A DNA stretch of 64,000 bases from Chrysaora quinquecirrha (GCA_014526335.1 JACTAT010000037.1:3050394-3114393), one strand, 5' to 3'; counted from the first letter of the stretch, positions 23,555 through 36,401 are shown. The notes: generated by a model not told the origin, from the sequence alone. A program made the numbers and translations.

Positions 23555-26500
23555 TGGGGTTTGGACAATCCTTTGTCTATATAATCTTTCATAGGTAGGG
23601 AGGCAAAGTTGAAGAAACTTCCACTGAATGTTGACAGATTTTCTGTCATGATTTCTTTTGAATAAAGTTTTAAAGCGTCTTGGCCAGTTGATAAAACCTA
23701 TTTTTTGTTCCCAAAAAACCCGAAATTTCTGAAGAACAACATTTTGATCTTTCAAGATGAGCATATTGTAAATTGCTTTGCAATTCAGAGATGAAAATAA
23801 AACAAATTCATCTTTAGTATTTTTAATATAAAAGTCATCAGATAAACTTCTTTCATTGCTGCACTCAGTTGTTATTTTTTCTTTCCATTCAGGGGGTAGA
23901 CGTGATTTCAATTTGGAGTAGAAACTGTCTGAGAAACCAGAAGGGATTAATTCATGCAAGGCATTGGAAGGTAAGAATCCAGTTGTAAATTCATAAGAAA
24001 TATATCGTATTGTGGTAATGTTAGCTTGTATCCAAGCATTACTGGTATCAACATGTGTGAAATAGTTGTCGAATAAAGGTTCATTGTAAATTCCTTCAAT
24101 ATCTGTGGGTTTTAGTCTAAGGTCTGAAAAATTTGCTGCAAAACATTTTATAACATCTCGATAAAACTGTGGGACATGTTTCATTTCGATTGGACGTAAG
24201 TAACATTTGAATATTTTGGAACCAATGTTAAAGTTCTTATACTTATCAAAGTTCAAGGCGAACAGTGCTTTCCATTTAGACTTATTGTCATTTTGAAGAT
24301 ATTTTGAAATCCAAGATAATTTAATGGCATCAGCTTTCTTTTCAATATCTATAATATTCAACCCTCCTAATTCGTATGGAAGTTTTGCTTGCGTACGTTT
24401 AATAGGATCTTTTTTATTCTGATAAATGAACTTCCACAGTCTGTCATTGATTTTTTTGAGAACCCACTGGGGAAGAGGATATATGGCTGCAGTGTACCAG
24501 AAGACCGAGCTGGCCAGCTGGTTTGCAACCACAGCCCTCCCCTCAAGGAAAGATCACAAGAAGTCCAAAGGTCTAAGGTTTTATAAATTGGTTTACACGT
24601 GGGTCCCAAGTTTCTTTTCTTTCAAAACAGGGCCATGAAAGACACCAAGGATCTTTAATGCTTCCTTGCCCCATTTTAAATTATATGGATTATGTGATAT
24701 GTTTTTATATCTTCCAAGCCAAATTCCATTACTTTTTTCTTTGTTTATTTTAGCTCCTGATGCCATTTCAAAATCTTGGACACAATCAAAAGTAGATTTA
24801 ATGGACTGTTCACCTTGCAAGATAATTTTTGTGTCATCGGCATACTGGGTAATTTTACATTCAACATTTTTTTATAGTAATACCAGTAATGTCTTGGTTT
24901 TTTCTGATAGATATTGCAAAAATTTCAGACACAAGGACATATAAAAGAGGGGATAGGGGGACATCCCTGCCTCACTCCCCTACCAAGGGTGAATGGGGCA
25001 GAGATGTACCCATTTACTTTCACACGACTACTAATATTAGAATACAATGTTTTAATATATGAAATGAATTGTGGCCCAAAACCAAAGCTTTCTAGGGTTT
25101 TGAAAAGGAAATTCCAGTTTACGCAGTCAAAGGCTTTCATTTGATCTAAAGATAGAAGGGCTGCTGGGAGATTTTCGTTTTCAGCATAGTAAAGGAGATC
25201 TCTTAATATATGTCCGTTTGACAAAATTGATCTATTTGGAACACTACATGTTTGATCTTCAGAAACAATGGCTGATAATACATCTCGTAAACGATTGGCA
25301 AGAGTTTTTGCAATGATCTTATAGTCAACATTGAGAAAACTTATTGGTCTCCAATTACCTAGTTCACTTTTCTTACCTTTCTTGTAAAGTGTTGAAATTA
25401 AGCTTACGCGTTGAGAGTGGGAAAGTTGTTGTAATTCAAAGCAGGCGTTAGCAACTCTTGTAAAATGCTCCCCAATGATATTCCAGAAGGTCTTATAAAA
25501 CTCTACTGGAATACCATCGAGGCCTGGTGTTTTACTATTTTTCATCTTAGAAAGTGCCGTGTATAATTCGTCTTTTGTTAGTTGGCCTTCACAAGAGTCT
25601 CTGTCAATGTCGGAAAGTTTGTTTTCTACTTTTGAGAGTAGTTCATCTTGTTTAGAGGCGTCTGTCGGTTCGTTTGCAAATAAGTCAGAGTAAAATATTT
25701 TCACAGTTTCAAGCATATCTTTTGGATTGTGAACTATTGTTCCTGTTTTTGTCTTAACAGATTTCATAACTTGTGCAGCTTGACGTTTTTTCTCTAAATT
25801 ACAAAAATATTTGGTGACCCTTTCACCCTCTTCTGTCCAGCGTGCTTTCGCTTTGACTTTTAAATTAAATGCTTCATTCGTTTCAAGAGTTTTTATTTCT
25901 TTGGTGATACGTTCAGCTAAATCTTTGAATGACTGTCTGTCTGTCTGTTCTGTTTTTTTTTGTTGCATTGCGCAATTGTTTATAAAGTTTTGACTTTTTC
26001 TTTTTGCGTTCAATTGATAGTTTTATGCAATACTGTTTAGTGATTTTTGCTATTTGTTTTTTAGCTTTATCCCACCAATCAAGTGGATTACGAAAATCTT
26101 CAAATATGGAAATCCAAAACTGGAGAAATCCTGACATTGCAAGTTGATATTCTTCTTGTTGTAAGATGGACGTATTCATTTTCCATGCCCCCTTTCCCCG
26201 CTTTATTTTGTCAAAATCAAAAACTAGTAACAGCTTTTGATGATCAGAGTGAGGAAAAGGAACAATTTCACATTTTGTAAAGTAGTTCATTGTAGCTTTT
26301 GAGGTATAAAATCTGTCAAGTCTGCTGTATGTTCCAACTGGGCTTTTGTATGTATATTGCTTTTCATTAGGGTGAAAGGTTCTCCAAATATCTTGTAAAT
26401 CATTTTCATTAATGGTCTCAATTAGAGGAATTTTTTATCTGTCTGTGTATGTTATGTCCCTACTTCTGTCTAAGTTAATATCAACGACTGTATTGCAGTC

Positions 26501-26938
26501 ACCACCATAAATTATAAATTCAACATCTGGATAATTGTGGATTTTAGTATGAATTTCAGAAAATATATCATTTCTTTTTTGTGTTTTATTACCTCCTGTA
26601 GGAGCATATATGTTTATTAAGAGAAATCGGTGATCGTCAATTGTCAAATCAGTTATAATGTAAGTGCCCTCTTTGCAAATGTCATTAGAATGTATTATTG
26701 GGTGTTAGTTTTCAGAAATTAGAGTGCTAACACCTGCAAAATTATTTGGGGAAATTGAGTGTATTTTTATTCCTTTCCACCTATCATCAGAAATGATGGA
26801 GTTTTTTGTGTTATGATTTAAATGTGTTTCCTGCAAAAGTACAATACTTGGCTTATCATTCTTTAAATTGTGGAAAATTGCGTCTGCCTTATTGTTGTCA
26901 TTTAGACCATTAACATTTATACTAACTATAGATGGCAT
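23555..26938 (-). pseudogene. Family B ORF2, copy B2, broken and 3'-truncated
   Basis: Starts at 26938 with MPSIVSINVNGLNDNNK. Endonuclease motifs LQETHLN, YGGDCNTVVD (Cys in place of the usual Phe) and HSDHQKLL follow. The RT has DQMKAFDCVNW (Cys for Arg) and GVRQGCP, and the catalytic region around 24830-24850 is frameshifted. Stops and frame changes occur near 26705, 26435, 25920, 24925 and 24590. Relative to copy B4 the last 170 or so codons are missing. Non-functional. Confidence 0.85.
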
Positions 26939-27049
26939 ATTCAGCTAGGTTTTGGGAGACAATTCAATTCAATAGTTAACTAGAGGGTTATTCAAAATCC
27001 TAATGAAAAAATAAAATTATTATACGAATAGTTGGTGTGATGCCATGAA

Positions 27050-28775
27050 ATTAGTTTTTTTGTTTCTTCTTCTTCACCTTTGCTTTTTCCATTGTTGCAC
27101 TCTTGGAAGTTTTCTTTTGTGATGATGATGAAGATGAAAGTGGCCTTTTGTGCTGTGATGTCATGGATATGGTGTTTGGGAATGGTGTGGGTTGACTGGT
27201 GGATAATACTGGGGATGCTGTTTGTGTGTTGGGTTTGAATAGTTGAAAAGTGTGTGTGCAATTGTTTCTGTGATTACGTGTGGGTTGGGTGACATTTGTG
27301 TGGATGATGTGAAATGTTGTTGTTGTTCATTTGAGATAGCAGTAACGGGTGAGTTGGTGGCAGATGATCTAGGTTGAGTTGGTGTGGAATTGGAGTTCTT
27401 TGGTAGAGAGTCGTTGATTTGTGATGTTTTTGGAAGGATAGATTGTGACTGACTTTGCTGGGTTGTTTGTGGAGATTCTATTAAGGGTGGAATGATTGCA
27501 TTGGGTTGTGTCGAGATCAATGGATGCATGGGTGGAGATTGGGGTGTTGTGAAAATTAGTGGAGGGCCCTTAGCCTCACTACCACTGCTTCTGTCAAACT
27601 GTGTTGGGTCATCGTCCTGTTGGTCAGTATCACTGTCACTGTCACTCTGTTGTTGTTGTTGTTGCCTGTTGGAGGGCCTAAGCCTATACTTAGGCCCTGC
27701 AGGTCTGTCCTGTTCATCCATCTCACTGTCCAAGTTGTCCTGTTGTTGCTGTGATGTGGGCCTAAGACGATTTCTAGGCAGTGGTCTGCCCAGTTCGCTG
27801 TCATAGTCAGACAGTATTACAGTATTGCCGTCAAAATTGTTGAGGTCACTGTTGTTGTCACTGTCCATGTCACTGTCAGATGTTGGTCTTTGTGTTGTAT
27901 TGTGAGTTGTTGGTCTGTCACCGTTTTGTCAAATGTCACAGTCCACATAGTTATGTCCATCGTCTCCACAGTGGTAGCAAAGCTTTAGGCCCCTTAGGTT
28001 GCAGTTAATGGTGATGTGATGCTTTGAATTGCAGTGCATGCATATTGGTTGACGCCCTCTGTATGAGATAGGATTTTCTGGCCAGATATGATAATGAAGG
28101 GTGGAAGTGGATTATCAGGGTTTGGGTAAATGGTGCAAAGACGTTTTCCTGTGGAAATGGAGGGGAATTCTTGGTATGTTTGGCTCCAAATGCTCATGAT
28201 TTTGCCGTGAGGTTGGAGATGTTCTTGGATTTGAAAATTGGAAACGTCTGGTGAAGCAAATGGAATCGTGATGAGTGTGGGACGTGATCGAATAGGTGAA
28301 ATGGGTAATGGATGTTCTGGTTGGGAAGGAAAAAATATGGATTTGGACAAGAGGACGTCAACCAATGTAGATGATGACAAGATGGCGTTCCAATTTTGAT
28401 AGCCCTGTTTTGATGGCATGCGCTGTAAGTGGATGATAGCTGTTGGATCGTTTAGTGCTTTATGTATGTTTGTGATGATTTCTGTATGTTGGATGCTTGA
28501 TTTGGTGAAAACTTTATTCTGCGTTGGGCTAGAGACCCAGAATTTTCCTTGTTTGCTCTAACGATTCTACTTTTAACTTTATCTGCAAATGTATTACCTT
28601 CTGAAGTATTTGTGAGATGTTCTTCTTCTTCTCGAAGCACTTGTGGTTCTTCATGTTGCTGAGCAATTTGAGAGTTATTTGAATCTTCAATTTCTTTATT
28701 TTCCACCAAAGAAGCCCAGTCTTGACTAGTTTCCATCACGTTGTCGTCAACAGCAATATTACCTGACGGGTCCAT
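27050..28775 (-). pseudogene. Family B ORF1, copy B2
   Basis: The ATG at 28775 opens MDPSGNIAVDDN, encoded by the U1-complementary segment. An acidic N-terminus is followed by the RRM-like TLITIPFASPDVSN block (about 28230-28270) and two CCHC knuckles near 27960-28050, the second disturbed. A Gln/Ser/Pro-rich region with DRPAGPKYRLRP and a Lys-rich tail follow. Frames break near 28440 and 27990. The intact protein would be an RNA-binding partner of ORF2. Confidence 0.8.
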
Positions 28776-28802
28776 GCTAACACATTTCTTCCCGTCAGGT
28801 AA
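28759..28802 (-). repeat. U1-5'-end / ORF1 inverted repeat (copy B2)
   Basis: TTACCTGACGGG at 28759-28770 (inside ORF1) and its exact complement at 28791-28802 (U1 nt 5-16) form a perfect 12-bp inverted repeat. On the transcript the 20-nt loop contains the ORF1 AUG. Confidence 0.9.
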
Positions 28803-28806
28803 GTAT
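28787..28806 (-). pseudogene. U1 snRNA 5' fragment (nt 1-21) upstream of LINE B2
   Basis: ATACTTACCTGACGGGAAGA on the minus strand, one G short of copies with GGGG. Family B sequence follows at once. Confidence 0.88.
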
Positions 28807-29033
28807 GCAGGATTTTCTAGCACAGAGAGCGTCGTTCAGGAACTTCTCGTTTCAAATGTGGTACATTGGCAACAGACCAGAAGTGAAAGGGTGGCGCTTG
28901 CATTCAAATCAAACGGTCAGTAACTTGCACACTCTTTGTAGAGTAGGGGAATTTTTGTGTCGAGAGATGCCTGGTATCTGGCAAGTCGTGGTGGTGTGCT
29001 GACATGTATGCAGAATTTGACATTAGTACTATT
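28807..29033 (-). repeat. Aberrant short array unit lacking 5S and U2
   Basis: About 95 bp of U1 upstream region (28807-28903) runs straight into the spacer that normally lies 3' of U1 (from 28912). Roughly 1 kb holding U2, 5S and both flanking spacers is missing. Confidence 0.85.
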
Positions 29034-29037
29034 GGAA

Positions 29038-29073
<36 letters not shown>

Positions 29074-29177
29074 ATTGTACGGTCGAGTTACCAACGTTTA
29101 TGCGGTAATGGCAGGGGTCAGCCAAACCGAACGGCAATGGAAAGGCCTCGCCCTGGAAGAATCTCCTTGTTGATCAA
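29034..29177 (-). pseudogene. U1 snRNA 3' portion (nt 26-164) downstream of LINE B3
   Basis: Starts at TTGATCAACAAGG after the A-run of the LINE on the minus strand. It carries an extra T and A in the ACGTTTATGCGG stretch relative to the intact gene. Confidence 0.88.
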
Positions 29178-30102
29178 TTTTTTTTTTTTTTGAGCTAGGC
29201 ACATGCCTAAGCTCGTTTAATTTTTCAATTTAACTCAACATATATACAAGGTAAAATAATTTAAATTAAATAGAAATTGAAATTCTTCATCTGAATGTTT
29301 ACTGTGTAGTGATTAATCGTATTTTCATTGTGTAGCAAGAGTCTTTATTTCTAAATGTCAAATTTAACTTAAATTATTGTAAACTACAACTAACATATTC
29401 TTAAAAACTCTAATTAACATACAACAACAACAACTAACTTAATGAATTTTCTACTTAATGACTATGATAAACTAATTACGGAATCTACAACTAACTATTT
29501 AACTAACTTATGACTAAAACTACAACTTCAGAACTATAAGAAAATTACAACTAATATACTTAACAACTTACTTAACTACAATTTATTACTAATTAAACTA
29601 ACCTAAGCAAACCCAATACTATAAAATTCTAATGTTAAAACCAAATGAATAAACTACAACTAATTAAATACTTATTATTAACTACAATTGAAATTCCTAA
29701 TTCTAAGTTAAAAAAATTCAAACGTTGAAACAAATAAATAAAAAATTAAATAAACGCAATAATAATTCATAAAATAAAAGGAAAAACGGAAAAGTGAAGC
29801 AAGAAAAAATGGAGAGAAAAAAACAGAAATCATTGAAATGGAAACGAGGCAAGTCTCATGGGACATTGATTTTGAGTTTTCGATTAGCAAGGGATGCAAG
29901 GACGCCATTTTGACACCATTTTTGTTCGAAAAGATTAAGTGTTTCACCATCTTGTGAAGCAATGAAATGTTCTTCTTTGAGTTTGGAAATAACTTTGAAG
30001 ATGAATCTGTTTTTCAAGTCATCTCTTTTGTTGTTAAAAATAATTTCATTTCTCGTTTTCCAAATGACTGAAAATGCTGCATCACGAAGAAAATTCTCAA
30101 CN
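29178..30102 (-). mobile_element. Family B LINE, copy B3, 3' end only (rest in gap)
   Basis: From the U1 junction: A-run, terminal hairpin (29192-29214), AT-rich 3' UTR, and the last 75 or so codons of ORF2 (29856-30102, ending SLANRKLKINVP). The N gap then begins, and U1 upstream DNA follows it, so the missing body may be collapsed in the gap. Confidence 0.85.
29192..29214 (-). other. 3'-terminal hairpin of family B (copy B3)
   Basis: Reads GAGCTTAGGCATGTGCCTAGCTC on the minus strand: a 5-bp stem, a bulged T, a second 5-bp stem and a TG loop. It sits right before the A-run. Confidence 0.7.
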
Positions 30103-30601
30103 NNNNNNNNNNNNNNNNNNNNNNNNNNNNNNNNNNNNNNNNNNNNNNNNNNNNNNNNNNNNNNNNNNNNNNNNNNNNNNNNNNNNNNNNNNNNNNNNNN
30201 NNNNNNNNNNNNNNNNNNNNNNNNNNNNNNNNNNNNNNNNNNNNNNNNNNNNNNNNNNNNNNNNNNNNNNNNNNNNNNNNNNNNNNNNNNNNNNNNNNNN
30301 NNNNNNNNNNNNNNNNNNNNNNNNNNNNNNNNNNNNNNNNNNNNNNNNNNNNNNNNNNNNNNNNNNNNNNNNNNNNNNNNNNNNNNNNNNNNNNNNNNNN
30401 NNNNNNNNNNNNNNNNNNNNNNNNNNNNNNNNNNNNNNNNNNNNNNNNNNNNNNNNNNNNNNNNNNNNNNNNNNNNNNNNNNNNNNNNNNNNNNNNNNNN
30501 NNNNNNNNNNNNNNNNNNNNNNNNNNNNNNNNNNNNNNNNNNNNNNNNNNNNNNNNNNNNNNNNNNNNNNNNNNNNNNNNNNNNNNNNNNNNNNNNNNNN
30601 N
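30103..30601. other. Assembly gap (~500 N)
   Basis: N run joining the end of a family B ORF2 to the U1 upstream region of the next unit. Orientation is the same on both sides. Confidence 0.99.
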
Positions 30602-30699
30602 CAGATTTGGTAAGACTCGTTGCGGTTGGAACTTTCAGCACCAATGCTATGCGATGGTGAAAGGTGGAATTAATAAGGCAAAACAAATGCTATTTCCTG

Positions 30700-30750
30700 T
30701 ATAATAATTGATGTTGATGTTGATGTTGATGTTGATGATGTTGATGCAAT
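30700..30750. repeat. (TTGATG)n microsatellite downstream of U2
   Basis: Repeated GATGTT triplet pairs between U2 and U1 of this unit. The repeat count differs between units: long here and at 50840-50880, short at 42290-42305 and 47578-47592. Confidence 0.85.
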
Positions 30751-30852
30751 GTGAGAGAAGGATGGCTAAGACATCCGCAAGACGATGACGACAGAAAGAG
30801 ATGTGAGGATGAAGAAGGTTTTCTGTGTTGCTTGTTTTACACTTCAAGATGA

Positions 30853-31038
30853 GGGGTGGGCCATCCATGGCGGCACTGCAATACCAGGACAACCCGTGTC
30901 CGGGGTGAAGCAAGCTTCAGACCCACGGACCAATTCAAAAATCAGTTTAATATTTGAGCACCCTTGGGTGCATATCAGATATTAAGCTGATAAGAACAGA
31001 TACTACACTTGATCTTAGCCAAAAGGCCGAGAAGCGAT
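30853..31038 (-). ncRNA. U2: U2 snRNA
   Basis: Full length at 186 nt, one base shorter than the copy at 50535 through loss of a G/C in a homopolymer (AATTCAAAAATC against AATTCCAAAAATC). All functional segments are present. Confidence 0.95.
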
Positions 31039-31193
31039 AACGAACTAGTCTTCGCTTCAGGCCGCGTCTCCACACGTGTTGCAATCACACGTGGGTGCAG
31101 GACAGCGACACGGAATTGCCAGTCAGTGCGTGTGCAATACCTGGCTGGCTACGCTACGTCGGTTTGAAAAGAAGGACTGCAATTGCAAAAGTG

Positions 31194-31313
31194 AAGCCTA
31201 CAACACCAGGTGTTCCCAGGCGGTCACCCATCCAGGTACTGACCTGGCCCGACCATGCTTGACTGCGGTGATCGGACGAGAACCGGTATATTCATGGTGG
31301 TATGGTCGTAGGC
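31194..31313 (-). rRNA. 5S rRNA
   Basis: 120 nt, identical by eye to the other array copies outside the 14143 copy, with a downstream TTTT terminator. Confidence 0.96.
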
Positions 31314-31743
31314 GAAAGCTAGAGGGCCGAATGTGCATGACACTACAGGCTAGAGACGCAGAAGTGTGCACATGCACATGTACGTATACGACTGGATGCG
31401 TACGAAGTGGGTTGATGGAGGTAGATCTTCGTGGGAGTGCAGTGCTGCTGAGAAGGTGTGGTGAGTACTCTGGCCAGTTGGAACAGCGGGCGTGGCATTC
31501 GTGGAAGCCCAGCTTGCTCTTTAATAGTGTTGCAAAGGATGGGCTTCCGGTTGCGGCTGTACGAATGTGGTAAGGTTGGTGCATCTTCCGGCATCTGGAG
31601 CGAAAGATGTGGAAAACGGCAAACGGTCGGTAACTTGCACACTCTTTGTAGAGTAGGGAATTTTGTGTCGAGAGATGCCTGGTATCTGGCAAGTCGTGGT
31701 GGTGTGCTGACATGTATGCAGAATTTGACATTAGTACTATTGG

Positions 31744-31745
31744 AA

Positions 31746-31781
<36 letters not shown>

Positions 31782-31883
31782 ATTGTACGGTAGAGTTACC
31801 AACGTTTGCGGTAATCGCAGGGGTCAGCCAAACCGAACTGCAATGGAAAGGCCTCGCCCTGGAAGAATCTCCTTGTTGATCAA
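31744..31883 (-). pseudogene. U1 snRNA 3' portion (nt 26-164) downstream of LINE B4
   Basis: Normal U1 3' sequence on the minus strand from the TTGATCAAC junction, with one substitution (ACGGTAGAG for ACGGTCGAG). Confidence 0.9.
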
Positions 31884-32486
31884 TTTTTTTTTTTTTTTGA
31901 GCTAAGCACATGCCTAAGCTTGTTTAATTTTTCAATTTAACTCAACATATATACAAGTTAAAATAATTTAAATTAAATAGAAATTGAAATTGTTCATCTG
32001 AATGTTTACTGTGAAAGTGTTAATTGTTCATTGTTCAAGTGTTTGTAATTTAAATGCAAATTTAACTAAATTATTCTAAACTACAACTAACTATTCTTAA
32101 AACTTATGACTACAACAACAACAAAACTATAACTACAACTAATCTTAATAAATTACCTAATTAACTAATAATAAAACTACAACTAATGAAATTAATAAAT
32201 ACTTAACAACAATTTAAATTACCTAATTAAACTAACCTAAGCAAACCCAATACTATAAAATTCTAATGTTAAAACCAAATGAATAAACTACAACTAATTA
32301 AATACTTATTAACTACAATTGAAATTCCTAATTCTAAGTTAAAAAAATTCAAACGTTGAAACAAATAAATAAAAAATTAAATAAACGCAATAATAATTCA
32401 TAAAATAAAAGGAAAAACGGAAAAGTGAAGCAAGAAAAAATGGAGAGAAAAAAACAGAAATCATTGAAATGGAAACGAGGCAAGTC

Positions 32487-35400
32487 TCATGGGATGTTGA
32501 TTTTGAGTTTTCGATTCTCAAGGGAAGCAAGGACGCCATTTTGACACCATTTTTGTTCGAAAAGATTGAGTGTTTCAACATCTTGTGAAGCAATGAAATG
32601 TTCTTCTTTGAGTTTGGAAATAACTTTGAAGATGAATCTGTTTTTCAAGTCATCTCTTTTGTTGTCAAAAATAATTTCATTTCTCGTTTTCCAAATGACT
32701 GAAAAAGCTGCATCTCGTAAAAAGTTTTCTACAGGTAAGTCGGGTTTGTATTCGTAAAAACCAAGGATAACAAACTTACAAATGTTGTTTAGATTGAGGC
32801 TGGGGTTGATTTTCTTAACAAGTTTGAATACAAATTTCCACAGTTTACTTACAGGGGTACAGTTGAAAAAGGCATGAAGTGAAGTTTCATCATAGGAATT
32901 GCATCTTTGACATGTAGGGGTTTGGACAATCCTATGTCTATATAATCTTTCATAGGTAGGGAGACAAAGTTGAAGAAACTTCCACTGAATGTTGGCAGAT
33001 TTTCTGTCATGATTTCTTTTAAATAAAGTTTTGAAGAGTCTTGGCCAATTGATGAAACCTATTTTTTGTTCCCAAAAAACCCTAAATTTCTGAAGAACAA
33101 CATTTTGATCTTTCAAGATGAGCATATTGTAAATTGCTTTACAATTCAGAGATGAAAATAAAACATATTCATCTTTGGTATTTTTAATATAAAAGTCATC
33201 AGATAAACTTCTTTCATTGCTGCACTCAGTTGTTATTTTTTCTTTCCATTCAGGGGGTAAGCGTGATTTCAATTTGGAGTAGAAACTGTCGGAGAAACCA
33301 GAGGGGATTAATTCATTCAGGGCATTGGAAGGTAAGAATCCAGTTGTAAATTCATAACAAATGTCTCGTATTGTTGTAATGTTAGCCTGTATCCAAGCAT
33401 TACTGGTATCAACATGTGTGAAATAGTTGTCAAATAAAGGTTCATTGTAAATTCCTTCAATGTCTGTGGGTTTTAGTCGAAGGTCTGAAAAATTTGCTGC
33501 AAAACATTTTATGACATCTCGATAAAACTGTGGGACATGTTTCATTTCAATTGAACGTAAATGGCATTTAAAAATTTTGGCACCAATGTTGAAATTCTTA
33601 TACTTCTCTAAGTTCAAGGTGAACAGTGTTTTCCATTTAGACTGATTGTCATTTTGAAGATATTTTGAAATCCAAGATAATTTAATGGCATCAGCTTTCT
33701 TTTCAATATCAATAATATTCAACCCTCCTAATTCATATGGAAGTCTTGCTTGTGTACGTTTAATAGGATCTTTTTTATTCTGGTAAATGAACTTCCACAG
33801 TTTATCATTGATTTTTTTGAGAGCCCACTGGGGAAGGGGATATATGGCTGCAGTGTACCAGAAAACCGAGCTGGCCAGCTGGTTTGCAACCACAGCCCTC
33901 CCCCTCAAGGAAAGATCACGAGAAGTCCAAAGGTCTAAAGTTTTTATGAATTTGTTTACACGTGGGTCCCAAGTTTCTTTTTCTTTCAAAATAGGGCCAT
34001 GAAAGACACCAAGGATTTTCAATGCTTCCCTGCCCCATTTTAAATTATATGGATTATCTGATCTGTTTTTGTATTTTCCAAGCCAAATTCCATTACTTTT
34101 TCCTTTGTTTATTTTAGCTCCTGATGCCATTTCAAAATCTTGGACACAATCAAAAGTTGATTTGATGGACTGTTCACCTTGCAGTATTATTGTGGTGTCA
34201 TCAGCATACTGGGTAATTTTAAATTCTACATTTTTAATTGTAATACCAGTAATGTCTTGGTTTTTTCTGATAGAGATGGCAAAAATTTCGGAAACTAGGA
34301 CATATAATAAGGGGGATAGGGGACATCCCTGTCTCACTCCCCTACCAAGGGTGAATGGGGCAGAGATGTACCCATTTACTTTAACACGACTACTAATATT
34401 AGAATACAATGTTTTAATATATGAAATGAATTGTGGCCCAAAACCAAAGCTTTCTAGGGTTTTGAAAAGGAAATTCCAGTTTACACGGTCAAAGGCTTTC
34501 ATTTGATCTAAAGAAAGAAGGGCTGCTGGGAGATTTTCATTTTCCGCATAGTAAAGGAGATCTCTTAATATATGTCCGTTTGACAGAATTGATCTATTTG
34601 GGACACTGCATGTTTGATCTTCAGAAACGATAGTTGATAGTACATTTCGCAAACGATTGGCAAGAGTTTTTGCGATTATCTTGTAGTCAACATTGAGTAA
34701 ACTTATTGGTCTCCAATTACCTAGATCACTTTTGTCACCTTTTTTGTAAAGTGTTGAAATTAAGCTTAAACGCTGAGAGTAGGAAAGTTGTTGTATTTCA
34801 AAGCAGGTGTTAGCAACTCTTGTAAAATGCTCCCCAATGATACTCCAGAAGGTTTTATAAAACTCTACTGGAATACCATCAAGGCCTGGTGTTTTATTAT
34901 TTTCATCTTAGAAAGTGCTGTGTATAATTCATCTTTTGTTAGTTGGCCCTCACAAGAGTCTCTGTCAGTGTCAGAAAGTTTGTTTTCTACTTTTGAGAGG
35001 AGTTCATCTTGTTTAGTAGCCTCTGTTGGTTCATTTGCAAACAAGTCAGAGTAAAATATTTTGACAGTTTCAAGCATATCTTTTGGATTGTGAACTATTG
35101 TTCCTGTCTTTGTCTTAACAGATTTCATAACTTGTGCAGCTTGACGTTTTTCTCTAAATTACAAAAATATTTGGTGACCCTTTCACCCTCTTCTGTCCAG
35201 CGTGCTTTTGCTTTTACTTTTAAATTAAATGCTTCATTGGTTTCAAGACTTTTATTTCTTTTGTTATACGTTCAACTAAATCTTTGAATGACTGTCTGTC
35301 TGTCTGTTCTGCTTTTTCGTTGCATTGCGCAATTGTTTATAGAGTTTTGATTTTTTCTTTTTGCGTTCAATTGACAGTTTTATGCAATATTGTTTAGTAA

Positions 35401-36291
35401 TTTTTGCTATTTGTTTTTAGCCTTATCCCACCAATCAAGTGGATTATGAAAATCGTCAAATATGGAAATCCAAAACTGGAGAAATCCTGACATTGCAAGT
35501 TGATATTCTTCTTGTTGTAAGATAGACGTATTCATTTTCCATGATCCCTTTCCCTCTTTATCTTATCAAAATCAAAACAAGTAAAAGTTTTGATGATCAG
35601 AGTGAGGAAAAGGAACAATTTGACATTTTGTAAAGTAGTTCATTGTAGCTTTTGAGGTATAAAATCTGTCAAGTCTGCTGTATGTTCCCACTGGGCTTTT
35701 GTATGTATATTGCTTTTCATCAGGGTGAAAGGTTCTCCAAATATCTTGTAAATCATTTTCATTAATGGTCTCAATAAGAGGATTTTTTGATCTGTCTATG
35801 TATGTTATATCCCTACTTCTGTCTACGTTAATATCAAGAACTGTATTGAAATCACCACCATAAATTATAAATTCAACATCTGGATAATTTTGGATTTTAG
35901 TATGAATTTCAGAAAATTTATCCTTTCTTTTTAGTGTTTTATTACCTCCTGCAGGTGCATATACATTTATCAATAGAAAGCGGTGATCGTCATAGGTCAA
36001 GTCAGTGAAGATATAGTTTCCTTCTTGGCAAATGTCATTAGAATGTATAGTTACATTGAAATTTTCAGAAATGAGAGTGCTAACACCTGCAAAATTATTT
36101 TGAGAAATGGAATGGAATTTCATTCCTTTCCATCTATTATCAGATATAATTGTGTTTTTAGTGTTTACATTTAAATGGGTTTCTTGTAAAAATACAATAT
36201 CTGGTTTATCATTCTTAAGATGGTGAAAGATTGCTTCTGCCTTGTTTTTGTCATTCAACCCATTGACATTTATACTAAGTATAGATGGCAT
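32487..36291 (-). pseudogene. Family B ORF2, copy B4 (endonuclease/RT), frameshifted
   Basis: Starts MPSILSINVNGLNDKNK at 36291. The AP-like endonuclease occupies the first 235 codons, with SINVNG, LQETHLN, YGGDFNTVLD, RLDRFYTS and PHSDHQ. Frame breaks occur near 35575, 35270, 35140 and 34910. From 34652 the last 721 codons are open: RT with DQMKAFDRVNW, GVRQGCPLSPLLY and TQYADDTTI (near 34190-34215), then the C-terminal zinc knuckle C-x2-C...H-x4-C (CQRCNSYDETSLHAFFNC) and the end LKINIP. The family performs target-primed reverse transcription. The breaks are few, so this is a fairly recent loss. Confidence 0.88.
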
Positions 36292-36401
36292 TCAGATTTA
36301 AGGTTTTGGGACACAATTCATCCAAATATAATGTTTAAGAAATTTTAAATGAAATAATTATAGGAAAATATAAGTATTTGATGTAATAGTTAATGTGTTC
36401 T

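Larger units (their letters stand above)
23555..28786 (-). mobile_element. Family B LINE, copy B2, complete at 5' end, 3'-truncated
   Basis: On the minus strand the copy starts after U1 nucleotide 21, carries ORF1 and ORF2, and breaks off at 23555 inside the ORF2 C-terminus. Sequence beyond is unrelated to the family. LINEs truncate at their 5' end, so loss of the 3' end points to a later deletion or rearrangement that also removed the U1 3' half. Confidence 0.88.

Noticed and set aside
27600..27680. Regular GTTGTT runs as a possible CRISPR-like or satellite array
   Set aside because: They are CAA codon runs (poly-Gln) in the minus-strand ORF1 of family B.
28780..28830. CCCGTCAG|GTAAGTATG looked like a spliced-leader exon with its donor site
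   Set aside because: It is the reverse complement of the U1 5' end, which is complementary to 5' splice sites by nature. The rest of U1 follows on the other strand in intact copies.
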